From assembly GCA_902761535.1 (NCBI GenBank), contig CACWKS010000002.1:336127-374292 (forward strand): a DNA stretch of 38,166 nt. Reading direction: 5' to 3'. How positions within the stretch are numbered: the first letter of the stretch is position 1; every line of letters starts with the position of its first letter. The notes under the pieces were generated by a model. It searched no databases, was not told the origin of the DNA, and saw only the letters and a program-made list of their open reading frames with translations. Both the position numbers and the translations under genes were made by a program. Shown here in pieces: positions 1 to 7,498 of this stretch. This DNA comes from an uncultured Pseudomonadota bacterium. GTDB lineage: Bacteria; Pseudomonadota; Alphaproteobacteria; RF32; CAG-239.

Positions 1-2
1 TA

Positions 3-140
3 TGCTGTTATACGAACGAAAAAGTTCGGAGAATAGTGCAGATAAAGTGATTTAAAAGGCTTGAAAAATTTTAGCGTAGATAAGCCTACGTGAATTTTTC
101 AAGCCGCATTAAATTGCTTTAGATGTGCTGTTATACGAAC
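3..140. repeat. Palindromic repeat unit with 15-bp direct flanks
   Basis: The 15-mer TGCTGTTATACGAAC occurs at 3-17 and again at 126-140. Between the copies lies a strong inverted repeat: the 12-bp arms at 59-70 and 93-104 are perfect complements, and an inner 5-bp stem pairs 75-79 with 86-90. A looser complementarity extends outward to about 42 and 124. A short hairpin (13-17 with 24-28) overlaps the left flank. The unit lies just downstream of pagP; on the minus strand the big stem is followed by a short T-rich stretch, so it may double as a pagP terminator. It could be a dispersed palindromic element or a MITE-like insertion. Only one unit is present in this window. Confidence 0.6.
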
Positions 141-152
141 TTTTTAATTTTT

Positions 153-701
153 TTATTGGATTTTAACCCTAACCCACAACAATGCCACATTTCCCCAGTT
201 TTTCAACCCAGGCACATAAGCCGCTTGCAACGACATTGCACGTTTGTAATTAACTTCAGCCAAAGGAAGCGGCATCGGCACCGGAATATAAGCATATTCA
301 TGACGTTGCGTCATTCCTAAAGTATATCCCAAACCGACATTCCAATCATCACTCAAAGACCAGTTATACATATAAGCATAACCCAAAACCGTTTCTAACT
401 TATAATTGGAGTCTTTAAAACCGAAAGCATACAATCCGCTCCAATTACCTTTTTCATCATAATGCGATTTTCCCAAACCGAAACCAAAAGCTTTTTCATT
501 ATATTTGTGAATATGCTCATCATCATAAGCAAAACGATTATGCCAAGCGTAAAAAGGCAAATAAGCATCATAATCACCATCATTCCATATTGTCTTAACA
601 TCTGCTAAAAAATCTTGGGCAAACTCTTCCAGCGATGCGGCACGAACAAATGTAGTCCAAAAAACACTTAATAAAATAATTACGGGAGCAATTAATCTCA
701 T
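153..701 (-). CDS. pagP: Lipid A palmitoyltransferase PagP
   Basis: A 182-aa outer-membrane enzyme that moves a palmitate chain from phospholipid to lipid A, which strengthens the outer leaflet against cationic peptides. A signal peptide covers about residues 1-21 and ends at an AXA-like site (VRAAS). The PagP catalytic residues are present: H54 in WHNRFAYD and D97-S98 in FKDS. The 43-residue spacing between H and D equals that of E. coli PagP (H33 to D76 in the mature protein). Other family blocks are DEKGNW and the C-terminal strands around YVPGLKNWGN. The length is normal. The start ATG at 701 has a GAGGA box just upstream. The gene follows pyrG on the same strand after about 120 bp, where many alphaproteobacteria would carry kdsA and eno. 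I see no PhoP-type box. Identification is firm. Confidence 0.93.
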   Translation of the reverse strand: MRLIAPVIILLSVFWTTFVRAASLEEFAQDFLADVKTIWNDGDYDAYLPFYAWHNRFAYDDEHIHKYNEKAFGFGLGKSHYDEKGNWSGLYAFGFKDSNYKLETVLGYAYMYNWSLSDDWNVGLGYTLGMTQRHEYAYIPVPMPLPLAEVNYKRAMSLQAAYVPGLKNWGNVALLWVRVKIQ

Positions 702-819
702 CAGTCAATTTCCTCTTCTCAGTTCCAATAGTCCCTATATACCAACCCTGTTCATATAATCAATCACTTTAGTCAGCTATGTGTGTAACTATTACCATCA
801 ATAACCATCAAATTCAATA

Positions 820-2457
820 TCATATCAAACGGCTCTTATCTATTGCCGCTTTAACAAAAGAAACAAACAGCGGAGCCGGATCAAACGGTTTTGACTTTAA
901 TTCCGGATGGAATTGTACTGCTATAAACCAAGGATGTTCTTTTATTTCAATAATTTCCGGCAACAATCCGTCCGGTGATTTTCCGACAATTTCCATTCCT
1001 GAACGTTTTAAAACATCGGCATATTTCATATTCACTTCATAACGATGACGATGACGTTCCGATATTTTGGTTTTGCCATAAATCTTAGCGGTTAATGAAT
1101 CCGGAGCTAAAACACATTCATATGCACCTAAACGCATGGTACCGCCCAGATCTCCGTCTTTATGTCTGATTTGTTTTGCTCCTTCTTTATCCCATTCGGT
1201 CATTAACCCTACTACCGGCTCACAATTGGGATCAAATTCGGTAGTACCGGCATTTTTGATTCCGGCAACATTACGCATGGTTTCAATTACAGCCATTTGC
1301 ATACCCAAACAAATTCCCAAAAAAGGTACTTTGTGCTCACGAGCATATTTAATAGCGGAAATTTTTCCCTCTGTTCCTCTTTGCCCGAAACCGCCCGGAA
1401 CCAAAATTGCACTGACATCATTTAATTCTTCATCAACCGACTTGCTTTCCAGCTCCTCGGCATTAACCCACTTAATTTTCACTTTGTAACGATTTGCTAT
1501 ACCTCCGTGGGTCAATGCCTCATTAAGTGATTTATAAGCCTCCAGTAACTGGGTATATTTTCCCACCACTGCTATCCGCACTTCGCCCTCGGGATGACGA
1601 ATATTATCTAAAATATTTTCCCATTTACTCAAATCTATCTCATTATTACACTCTATGCCGAAATGCTTGCAAACTTGTCGCCCCATTCCTTCGTTGGCAT
1701 AAGCAATCGGTACTTGATAAATACTTGCCACATCTAAGGCCGCCAACACATTTTCTTCTTTAATATTACAAAACAAAGCTATTTTCCGTTTTTCATTTTG
1801 CGGAATAGGCATCTGTGAACGACAAAGCAACATATCCGGCTGAATACCGTATTCTTGCAGTTTTTTCACCGAATGTTGTGTCGGTTTAGTTTTCAATTCA
1901 CCAGCCGTTGGAATATAAGGCAGCAAAGTCACATGCAAAAACATTACTCTTTCCCGCCCCAACTCATATGCAATCTGACGAATTGCCTCTAAATAAGGTT
2001 GTCCTTCAATATCACCGACCGTTCCGCCGATTTCGCACAAAACAAAATCCTCATCGCTGATATCTGACAAAATAAAATCTTTAATTTCATTGGTAACATG
2101 AGGAATGACTTGAATAGTCGCCCCCAAATAATCACCATGCCGTTCTTTATCAATAACTCGCTGATAAATTTTGCCGGTAGTAATACTATCGGTTTTATGG
2201 CAGGGAACTCCCGAAAAACGCTCATAATGTCCCAGATCCAAATCTGTTTCAGCTCCGTCATCGGTAACAAAAACTTCGCCATGTTGATAAGGGCTCATCG
2301 TTCCGGGATCAACATTAAGATAAGGATCCAGCTTTCGATTTCTGACCTTAAAACCTTTAGCCTGCAAAATACTGGCCAAAGATGCCGAAGCCAACCCTTT
2401 GCCCAAAGACGAAACCACACCGCCGGTAATAAATATAAATTTAGTTTTATCAGACAT
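820..2457 (-). CDS. pyrG: CTP synthase
   Basis: A cytosolic enzyme that aminates UTP to CTP using ATP and glutamine, the last step of pyrimidine nucleotide synthesis. The N-terminal synthetase domain starts with [15 protein letters not shown] (P-loop-like) and contains CEIGGTVGD. The C-terminal class I glutamine amidotransferase domain has PGGFGQRG, the nucleophile Cys in GICLGMQ, and the His/Glu pair in FHPELKSKP. From ATG 2457 the product is 545 aa, the same as the E. coli enzyme. A GTG two codons upstream (2463) is also in frame, but ATG 2457 has AAGG five bases before it. It is third in the tpiA-secG-pyrG order, which is common in alphaproteobacteria, and is separated from secG by an intrinsic terminator. 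Confidence 0.97.
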   Translation of the reverse strand: MSDKTKFIFITGGVVSSLGKGLASASLASILQAKGFKVRNRKLDPYLNVDPGTMSPYQHGEVFVTDDGAETDLDLGHYERFSGVPCHKTDSITTGKIYQRVIDKERHGDYLGATIQVIPHVTNEIKDFILSDISDEDFVLCEIGGTVGDIEGQPYLEAIRQIAYELGRERVMFLHVTLLPYIPTAGELKTKPTQHSVKKLQEYGIQPDMLLCRSQMPIPQNEKRKIALFCNIKEENVLAALDVASIYQVPIAYANEGMGRQVCKHFGIECNNEIDLSKWENILDNIRHPEGEVRIAVVGKYTQLLEAYKSLNEALTHGGIANRYKVKIKWVNAEELESKSVDEELNDVSAILVPGGFGQRGTEGKISAIKYAREHKVPFLGICLGMQMAVIETMRNVAGIKNAGTTEFDPNCEPVVGLMTEWDKEGAKQIRHKDGDLGGTMRLGAYECVLAPDSLTAKIYGKTKISERHRHRYEVNMKYADVLKRSGMEIVGKSPDGLLPEIIEIKEHPWFIAVQFHPELKSKPFDPAPLFVSFVKAAIDKSRLI

Positions 2458-2500
2458 TTGCACCTTATCCTTTATATATTATTCAAACTTATTAAAAGTG

Positions 2501-2540
2501 AAAAAGGCACCTTCCCCATCACCAAAGAGAAGATGCCTTT
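2501..2540 (-). terminator. Intrinsic terminator after secG
   Basis: Inverted repeat 2503-2513 / 2530-2540 (AAAGGCACCTT with AAGATGCCTTT, one mismatch). On the minus strand it is followed by a T run, seen as A's at 2501-2505. It lies between the secG stop and the pyrG start, so pyrG either depends on read-through or has its own promoter in the short gap. Confidence 0.8.
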
Positions 2541-2559
2541 GTCACTCCGTATCATCATA

Positions 2560-2886
2560 TTATTTTTCCGCTACCGGCACAACCGGAACTTCATCATTTT
2601 GCGGAACTTGCTGTTCTGCCGCAGCTTTCTCGACAATAGATTCTTTCGGCTTGGCCTGACCGCGATAATAGAGTGCCAACGAAATACTGGTAACAAACAA
2701 CAAGGTCGCCAAAACTGCGGTGGTCCTTGTTAATAAATTACCGGTACCGCGTGCCGACAAGAAACTTGACGCCCCCGAACCGCCGCCTAAACCATCTAAA
2801 GCACCTCCGGTAGAACGTTGCATTAAAATACAAGCTACCAAAAAAATACAAACCATCAAATGAACTACTAATAAAACTGATCCCAT
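2560..2886 (-). CDS. secG: Preprotein translocase subunit SecG
   Basis: A 108-aa small inner-membrane subunit of the SecYEG channel that assists SecA-driven export. The first hydrophobic helix covers about residues 3-21. The conserved SecG block follows (ILMQRSTGGALDGLGGG, then FLSARGTGNLLTRTT), then a second helix at about 56-73 and a polar tail rich in Glu, Ala, Pro and Val. This topology and the GGAL/RGxxNLLTR motifs are diagnostic. It sits 24 bp after tpiA, so the two are probably co-transcribed. An AAAGG box precedes the start. Confidence 0.96.
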   Translation of the reverse strand: MGSVLLVVHLMVCIFLVACILMQRSTGGALDGLGGGSGASSFLSARGTGNLLTRTTAVLATLLFVTSISLALYYRGQAKPKESIVEKAAAEQQVPQNDEVPVVPVAEK

Positions 2887-2910
2887 TTGTTTAACCTTTC
2901 TTAAATTATA

Positions 2911-3669
2911 TTAACAACCTGCATTATCCGATATAGCTATAAAATCATCAGCCTTCAAACTGGCACCGCCGATTAAAGCTCCGTCAACATCTTCCAATGA
3001 CAACATTTCTTTAGCATTACTCGGTTTAACCGAACCGCCGTATAAAATACGCATTTTATCGGCCTCTGATTTTCCTAACTTTTTAGTTAACACTCCGCGA
3101 ATCGCCGCATGTACTTCTTCGACTTCTTGCGGAGTCGGAGTTTTACCCGTTCCGATTGCCCAAACCGGCTCATAGGCAATTACCGTATTTGCGGCTTTTA
3201 CCCCTTCAGGTAACGATTCTCTGACTTGTTTTGAGCAGACATCTATAGTTTTTCCGGATTCTCTTTGCTCTAAAGTTTCACCTACACACACAATCGTCTT
3301 CAAACCGAAACTATGTGCTGCCTCCACTTTTTTACCAATCAAAGCACTGCTTTCCTTATGATCAGCTCTTCGTTCGGAATGCCCCAAAATAACATATTCA
3401 CAGCCCAAATCACGTAACATTGCCGGACTTATATCACCGGTATGAGCACCCTTTTCTGCCCAATGGCAATCTTGAGCACCTAAAGCAATTTTCGAACCGC
3501 GCAATGCTTTCTTAACTAAACTTAACAATGTAAAAGGCGGACAAACCACAAACTCACAAGTCCTTTTTTTAGCTTTAACTTTATCGGTAATTTCTTTCGC
3601 CAAACTTACCCCTTCAGCAGTAAGCCCATTCATTTTCCAATTACCTGCGATCATCATTTTTCTGTTCAT
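2911..3669 (-). CDS. tpiA: Triosephosphate isomerase
   Basis: A cytosolic glycolytic and gluconeogenic enzyme interconverting dihydroxyacetone phosphate and glyceraldehyde 3-phosphate. All active-site blocks are visible: AGNWKMNG (substrate-binding N and K), VILGHSERR (catalytic His), AYEPVWAIGTGKTPTP (catalytic Glu and phosphate-gripping loop) and YGGSVKPSN (phosphate binding). I chose ATG 3669 (about 252 aa, start MNRKM), which matches the usual family length and has a GGGA box about 11 bp upstream. The open frame extends to a TTG at 3699, but those ten extra residues have no family counterpart. First gene of the minus-strand tpiA-secG unit and divergent from ppiD. Confidence 0.97.
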   Translation of the reverse strand: MNRKMMIAGNWKMNGLTAEGVSLAKEITDKVKAKKRTCEFVVCPPFTLLSLVKKALRGSKIALGAQDCHWAEKGAHTGDISPAMLRDLGCEYVILGHSERRADHKESSALIGKKVEAAHSFGLKTIVCVGETLEQRESGKTIDVCSKQVRESLPEGVKAANTVIAYEPVWAIGTGKTPTPQEVEEVHAAIRGVLTKKLGKSEADKMRILYGGSVKPSNAKEMLSLEDVDGALIGGASLKADDFIAISDNAGC

Positions 3670-3755
3670 AACACTTTTATTCCCATTAAAATTAACCAAA
3701 CTTTAAGTGTTTTTAACATAATCAAAAAAACTTTTCAACATCAATATTTGAAGTG

Positions 3756-3783
3756 TTGTACAAAATAATAAATGTATTATAAT
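3756..3783 (+). promoter_or_regulatory. Sigma70-type promoter for the ppiD-like gene
   Basis: TTGTAC at 3756-3761, a 16-bp spacer and a perfect TATAAT at 3778-3783, about 46 bp before the ATG at 3830. A GGTGAT ribosome binding site follows. It lies in the 160-bp divergent region between tpiA and ppiD. Confidence 0.7.
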
Positions 3784-3829
3784 CCGCTTTAATTATAACT
3801 GTGTTTGCTATTTTTAAAGGTGATGCAAA

Positions 3830-5713
3830 ATGATTAGTAAGATTAGAAAATATCAAGATTCGTGGCTGACTAAAGCTATATTAGCACTGACAGCCCTAAG
3901 TTTTATGTCCTTGTTTGGCATATCGGGATACGTCAACCGTGCCGGCAAGAATCGTGCGGTTATCAAAGTTGACGATATGGAAATTTTGCAAGATGAAATG
4001 AATATCAAACTGCAAAACAGTATCCGCAAGGCTCAAAACATGTTCGGTGGCAACGTGGAAATCACCGAAGATATTCGTAAAAATATTTTAGCCGGCTTGG
4101 TTAAACAAAATGCTCAAGATATGATTATAAAACGTCAGGCTCAAAAATCCGGAGCTGATATTTCAGATAAATTAATTGAAAAAATTATCTCATCGCAACC
4201 TGAGTTTATGGATGCTTCAGGCCATTTCTCTCCGGCTTTGCTCCATCGCCAATTAGCATATTTTGATATGACCGAAAATGAATATATTTCAGATCTTAAG
4301 CAAAATGTCTTAAGCCGTCACTTGGTTTATTCTCCGAGCGAAAAAATTATTTTTCCGAGTTTTATGAATAAATATGTAGTAAAAATTGCCAATCAGCAGA
4401 AAATTTTTCAATATATAAGAATTAATCCTGCCGATATGAAAATTGATCGCGACATAACTGAAGAAGAAATTGAGCAATATTATCAGGATTTTGCCCCGCA
4501 ATTTGAGGCTCCTGAAACTCGCGATATTGCTTTTATCGAACTTAAAATTGCTCAATTAGCTGATAGCATTGATATTTCCGATGAAGAAATAAAAGCCTAC
4601 TACAATGATAATATTCAAGATTATGTCATCCCGGAAAAACGCCGAATTCTTCAAATGGTATTTGATGATAAAGCTTCGGCCGAATCTGCACTCGCCGAAT
4701 TAAAAAAAGGCAGCGATTTTTACCGAGTCGCTTCCGATAAAGCTCACCAAGACAAAGAAACAACTTTCTTAGGAGAAGTTACCGAAGATGCTTTGCTACC
4801 GGAAATTGCCGAGAAAGTATTTGATGCCGATGTGAATCAAAATATCGGGCCTTTGCAAACCGAATTCGGCTGGCATATTTTGCGCATAACCGGAATTATC
4901 GCTAAGGTTGAAACTCCTTTGGCAAAAGTAAAAAGTAAAATAACTTCGGATATTCGCAATGAACAAGCCTATGATCAAGCTCAAAACGTCATCAATTCGA
5001 TTGAAGATGAAATCGGAAAAGGTGCAGATTTAAATTCCATTGCTCGTCAATATAACGCTAAAATTCAAACTATTCAAGGTCTTAAAGAAGATGGCTCTTT
5101 TAATTCATCATCGTCCGGATTAGCCAAAAACATTATTGCTGATTCTGACTTTGTTGAAACCGTATTTTCATACAATGAAAATGAAATAAGCCAACCGATT
5201 GAAAGCGAAAATGGTTTTGTTTTTGCCGAAACTAAAAAAATCCATGATGCCCATATTAAAAAATTATCCGATGTCCGTAATGACATCATAAAAATATGGA
5301 CCGAAAACGAAAAATCGGCAATTGCTCAAGAAATCGTCAATGACGTGTTAGCCGAAATGGAAGGCGGTGATTCTCTGTCTGACATAGCAACAAGATTTAA
5401 GTTGTCCGTGAAAACCACCGCACCGGTAAAACGCAACGAAACTTTTGCCGGACTTAACAGTGCTCAATCCGATGAAGCTTATCACACTGCACTGGGCAAC
5501 TATAAGTCGTTAAATTCTTCAGGTATTACCACCATTGTAGTTCCGACCAAGGTAATAAACCCCGAAATCGGAAATAATACCCAGAAAATGAAAGAGGCCA
5601 ATCTTGGAATGAATAAAGAATTGGAACAAAATTTAGCTGAAGAACTTATCAATAGCTATGCCAAGGATATGGATGTGCGTATTAAATACAAATTGTTAGG
5701 CTTGGAAGACTAA
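3830..5713 (+). CDS. ppiD: PpiD-like membrane-anchored periplasmic chaperone (SurA_N / parvulin)
   Basis: A 627-aa chaperone of the SecYEG exit side, expected to bind newly exported outer-membrane and periplasmic proteins. A short cytoplasmic N-terminus (KIRKYQDSWLTKAI) leads into one membrane helix at about residues 15-34. A SurA N-terminal-like helical domain follows, with repeated Q-Met-rich helices (EMNIKLQNSIRKAQNMF). A parvulin-type rotamase domain lies near residues 260-365 (EKRRILQMVF, then GPLQTEFGWHILRITGI). A second, degenerate parvulin-like region is at about 420-470. Proteins of this layout are common next to tpiA in alphaproteobacteria. It has its own promoter and terminator, so it is monocistronic. 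Prolyl isomerase activity is not certain, since many PpiD homologues have a weak active site. Confidence 0.9.
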   Translation: MISKIRKYQDSWLTKAILALTALSFMSLFGISGYVNRAGKNRAVIKVDDMEILQDEMNIKLQNSIRKAQNMFGGNVEITEDIRKNILAGLVKQNAQDMIIKRQAQKSGADISDKLIEKIISSQPEFMDASGHFSPALLHRQLAYFDMTENEYISDLKQNVLSRHLVYSPSEKIIFPSFMNKYVVKIANQQKIFQYIRINPADMKIDRDITEEEIEQYYQDFAPQFEAPETRDIAFIELKIAQLADSIDISDEEIKAYYNDNIQDYVIPEKRRILQMVFDDKASAESALAELKKGSDFYRVASDKAHQDKETTFLGEVTEDALLPEIAEKVFDADVNQNIGPLQTEFGWHILRITGIIAKVETPLAKVKSKITSDIRNEQAYDQAQNVINSIEDEIGKGADLNSIARQYNAKIQTIQGLKEDGSFNSSSSGLAKNIIADSDFVETVFSYNENEISQPIESENGFVFAETKKIHDAHIKKLSDVRNDIIKIWTENEKSAIAQEIVNDVLAEMEGGDSLSDIATRFKLSVKTTAPVKRNETFAGLNSAQSDEAYHTALGNYKSLNSSGITTIVVPTKVINPEIGNNTQKMKEANLGMNKELEQNLAEELINSYAKDMDVRIKYKLLGLED

Positions 5714-5724
5714 TCAAAAAAATC

Positions 5725-5753
5725 CCGTCTTAGCAATAAGACGGTTTTTTTTT
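5725..5753 (+). terminator. Intrinsic terminator after the ppiD-like gene
   Basis: Perfect 8-bp stem CCGTCTTA / TAAGACGG (5725-5732 and 5737-5744) with a GCAA tetraloop, followed by nine T's. It starts 12 bp after the stop codon. Confidence 0.93.
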
Positions 5754-5781
5754 CATCTATCATCGTTTATTTTCAAGCAAT

Positions 5782-6147
5782 TTATTTACAGCTGTAAATC
5801 ATATAGCGGTTAAAAACATTAAAGCTGTAACCATTGCCGTTAAAATTTGATGTTCCATTGGTATTACTCCACAATGTATTACCGAAAAATGTGGCATTTG
5901 CGTTAGCCGAAGATGAGCTTTGAGCATTAGCTTGCATCACTTGCCCCATATTATTCTCTGATGATTGGATAACTTCAAACCCGTTAGGACAATGTGCCGC
6001 CGCATCAGCCATACAATCCCCCATATCCAACATTCCGCCGTTGCACTTGGATTGATAAACCTGATTTCCCTTTTCATTGACATACAACATTCGATTCTGC
6101 ACACAAGCAGCTAACAACAATAAACTCAACAATACATATTTTTTCAT
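5782..6147 (-). CDS. Small cysteine-rich lipoprotein, unknown function
   Basis: A 121-aa protein with a lipoprotein signal: MKKYVLLSLLLLAAC, with the lipobox Cys at residue 15, so it should be lipidated and held in the envelope. The mature part has a Cys-containing segment (SKCNGGMLDMGDC, then AHCPNGFEVI), a Gln/Ser/Asn/Ala-rich low-complexity stretch and a hydrophobic, Asn-rich C-terminus ending in SCK. I do not recognise a named family. The even number of mature cysteines after the lipidated one suggests disulfides. It is preceded by a structured leader with a terminator ending 32 nt before the ATG, so expression may be attenuated. Confidence 0.8.
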   Translation of the reverse strand: MKKYVLLSLLLLAACVQNRMLYVNEKGNQVYQSKCNGGMLDMGDCMADAAAHCPNGFEVIQSSENNMGQVMQANAQSSSSANANATFFGNTLWSNTNGTSNFNGNGYSFNVFNRYMIYSCK

Positions 6148-6178
6148 TTTCGCTTCTCACTTTCTTTATTGATTCAAT

Positions 6179-6364
6179 AAAAAAGTCACCTATAAAAAGG
6201 TGACTGGAAGTTGAGAACTACGTACAGATAGTGCGGTATATTGACCGCTAAGGCTATTTTACCGCCTTCCAGTCAAATATGACCACAAGGCATGTAAAAG
6301 TTTCGCCTTTACATATAAGCGCTGTACGCGAGGTTCTCACACCCCAGACAACCTCTCGTTGTCC
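6179..6364 (-). ncRNA. Structured leader RNA or small RNA ending in an intrinsic terminator
   Basis: On the minus strand a predicted ~186-nt transcript begins near 6364 and ends at a terminator: stem 6184-6191 / 6198-6205, with a U tract from A's at 6179-6184. Its 5' hairpin is 6347-6352 / 6358-6363. A long rod pairs 6333-6347 with 6204-6218 and 6322-6328 with 6221-6227, enclosing two further hairpins. The 3' side of the rod reaches into the base of the terminator stem, so rod and terminator partly compete. The lipoprotein ATG lies 32 nt beyond the U tract, which fits an attenuator. A free small RNA is the alternative. A 28-codon frame with a GTG start (6340 to 6254) lies inside, but its ribosome binding site is poor. 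I compared it by eye with SRP RNA, 6S RNA, tmRNA and RNase P and found none of their hallmark motifs. Confidence 0.6.
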
Positions 6365-6371
6365 GATAATT

Positions 6372-6400
6372 AGTCTATAAAACTATCAGGTAATTGTAAA
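6372..6400 (-). promoter_or_regulatory. Promoter for the 6.2-kb leader RNA
   Basis: Read on the minus strand: TTTACA (6400-6395), a 17-bp spacer, then TAGACT (6377-6372). This places the start of transcription near 6364, at the base of the first hairpin. The -10 box matches only four of six consensus bases, but the spacing is ideal. Confidence 0.5.
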
Positions 6401-6470
6401 GCAAAAAAATTATTCTTGCCTTTTCCTGCAAAAAAGTTTTTATATAAGTGATAATTTAAGGACAACAACA

Positions 6471-6923
6471 ATGACACCCGAAGATTATATGCAATTAGCC
6501 TTAGATGAAGCTAAAAAAGCCGCCGAAATTGATGAAATTCCGGTAGGTTGCTTGATTGTTAATCCTCAAAACGGCAAAATTATTGCTTCCGCTCATAATC
6601 AAAACCAACATACTTTTGATGCCACTGCCCATGCCGAAATTTTAGCCATTCGTCAAGCCTGTGAAAACTTAAAACAAAATCGCCTTTGGGATATGGATAT
6701 GTATGTAACCTTAGAGCCTTGTGCCATGTGTGCCGCCGCCATATCTTTCGCCCGTATAAGCAACTTGTATTTTGGTGCTTATGATGAAAAAGGCGGAGCA
6801 GTTATCAATGGCCCCAAATTTTTTGAACAAAAAATATGCCACCATCGACCTCAAATCAACGGCGGCATATTAGAAAAACCTTGTTCGCAAATATTAAAGC
6901 AATTCTTTCAGACAAAGCGCTAA
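6471..6923 (+). CDS. tadA: tRNA-specific adenosine deaminase TadA
   Basis: A 150-aa zinc enzyme that converts the wobble adenosine A34 of tRNA-Arg(ACG) to inosine. The zinc-binding and proton-shuttling motifs are intact: HAE in ATAHAEILAIRQA, and PCxxC in TLEPCAMCAAAI. Other family blocks are IPVGCLIV, LWDMDMYVTLEP and YDEKGGAV. The length is typical. AAGGA lies eight bases before the ATG. The gene converges with a lipoprotein gene that ends only 1 bp away. Confidence 0.95.
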   Translation: MTPEDYMQLALDEAKKAAEIDEIPVGCLIVNPQNGKIIASAHNQNQHTFDATAHAEILAIRQACENLKQNRLWDMDMYVTLEPCAMCAAAISFARISNLYFGAYDEKGGAVINGPKFFEQKICHHRPQINGGILEKPCSQILKQFFQTKR

Positions 6924-6924
6924 C

Positions 6925-7389
6925 TTATTCTATAACAACTTTAACTGCATAGTCGCTCTTCTTTTTTATATCAAACTCTTCGTTATCGCGAATATAGTTA
7001 GCTGACACGATAATTTCGCCCGGTTTAAGCAATTTTAAGCGATAAACACCCTTACCGCTGTCCTCTCCAACACCTTCGGTATTCTCATTCGGAATATATT
7101 CTGCTTGCAATTCTTCAACTATATTATCTTCACCTACAAAAGTAACGAACTGCCAGTTTTTATCATCATTAGCGTTGCTTTCCAATTCAAGCACAATTTC
7201 TTGCCCAACTTTTGCATTAACTATTGCTCCTGCATTAACAGCTTTTAATTTTATTAAATTACCGTCACGTTCAACCTCAGCAACTTCAGCAACATCAGAC
7301 GACACATCCTTTGCCGAATTTTTATCATTCGTTCCTTGTTCACCGCAGGCCGCTAACAACATTGCAATTAAAACCAAATATTTCTTCAT
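6925..7389 (-). CDS. Lipoprotein with a chagasin-like (I42) cysteine-protease inhibitor fold, tentative
   Basis: A protein of about 154 aa with a lipoprotein signal ending in LLAACG. The mature part has VGQEIVLELESN, then a segment in the NxTTGY loop position (NDDKNW), then GKGVYRLKLLKPGEIIVSANYIR. The order (β-rich start, central loop, G-x-F/Y-x-hydrophobic strand, terminal YxR block) resembles chagasin-type inhibitors of papain-like proteases. The canonical NPTTGY loop is not conserved, so activity is doubtful. I chose ATG 7389 because AGGAG sits six bases upstream of it; a Met two codons further upstream would start directly against that box. Tail-to-tail with tadA. Confidence 0.7.
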   Translation of the reverse strand: MKKYLVLIAMLLAACGEQGTNDKNSAKDVSSDVAEVAEVERDGNLIKLKAVNAGAIVNAKVGQEIVLELESNANDDKNWQFVTFVGEDNIVEELQAEYIPNENTEGVGEDSGKGVYRLKLLKPGEIIVSANYIRDNEEFDIKKKSDYAVKVVIE

Positions 7390-7498
7390 AATCATCTCCT
7401 TATTCCGTTATACTACAACGATTTAATATTATGCTATATAAAACATTTTCATTTGTAAATCTAAAATTATAATATTTACCAAGAAATAACGATATAGC

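Noticed and set aside
2098..2733. Long plus-strand open frame opposite pyrG and secG
   Set aside because: It is antisense to two certain genes, has no ribosome binding site and no recognisable domain.
6185..6292. Possible recoded TGA in a longer frame through the leader RNA
   Set aside because: A frame continues past a TGA to the terminator, but other genes here use TGA as a stop and no suitable ribosome binding site precedes it.
6179..6364. Identity as SRP RNA, 6S RNA, tmRNA or RNase P RNA
   Set aside because: A stretch near 6270-6285 vaguely resembles the SRP GGAAGG region, but the tetraloop hairpin is missing; the tmRNA tag frame, the 6S closing bubble and the RNase P core motifs are not visible.
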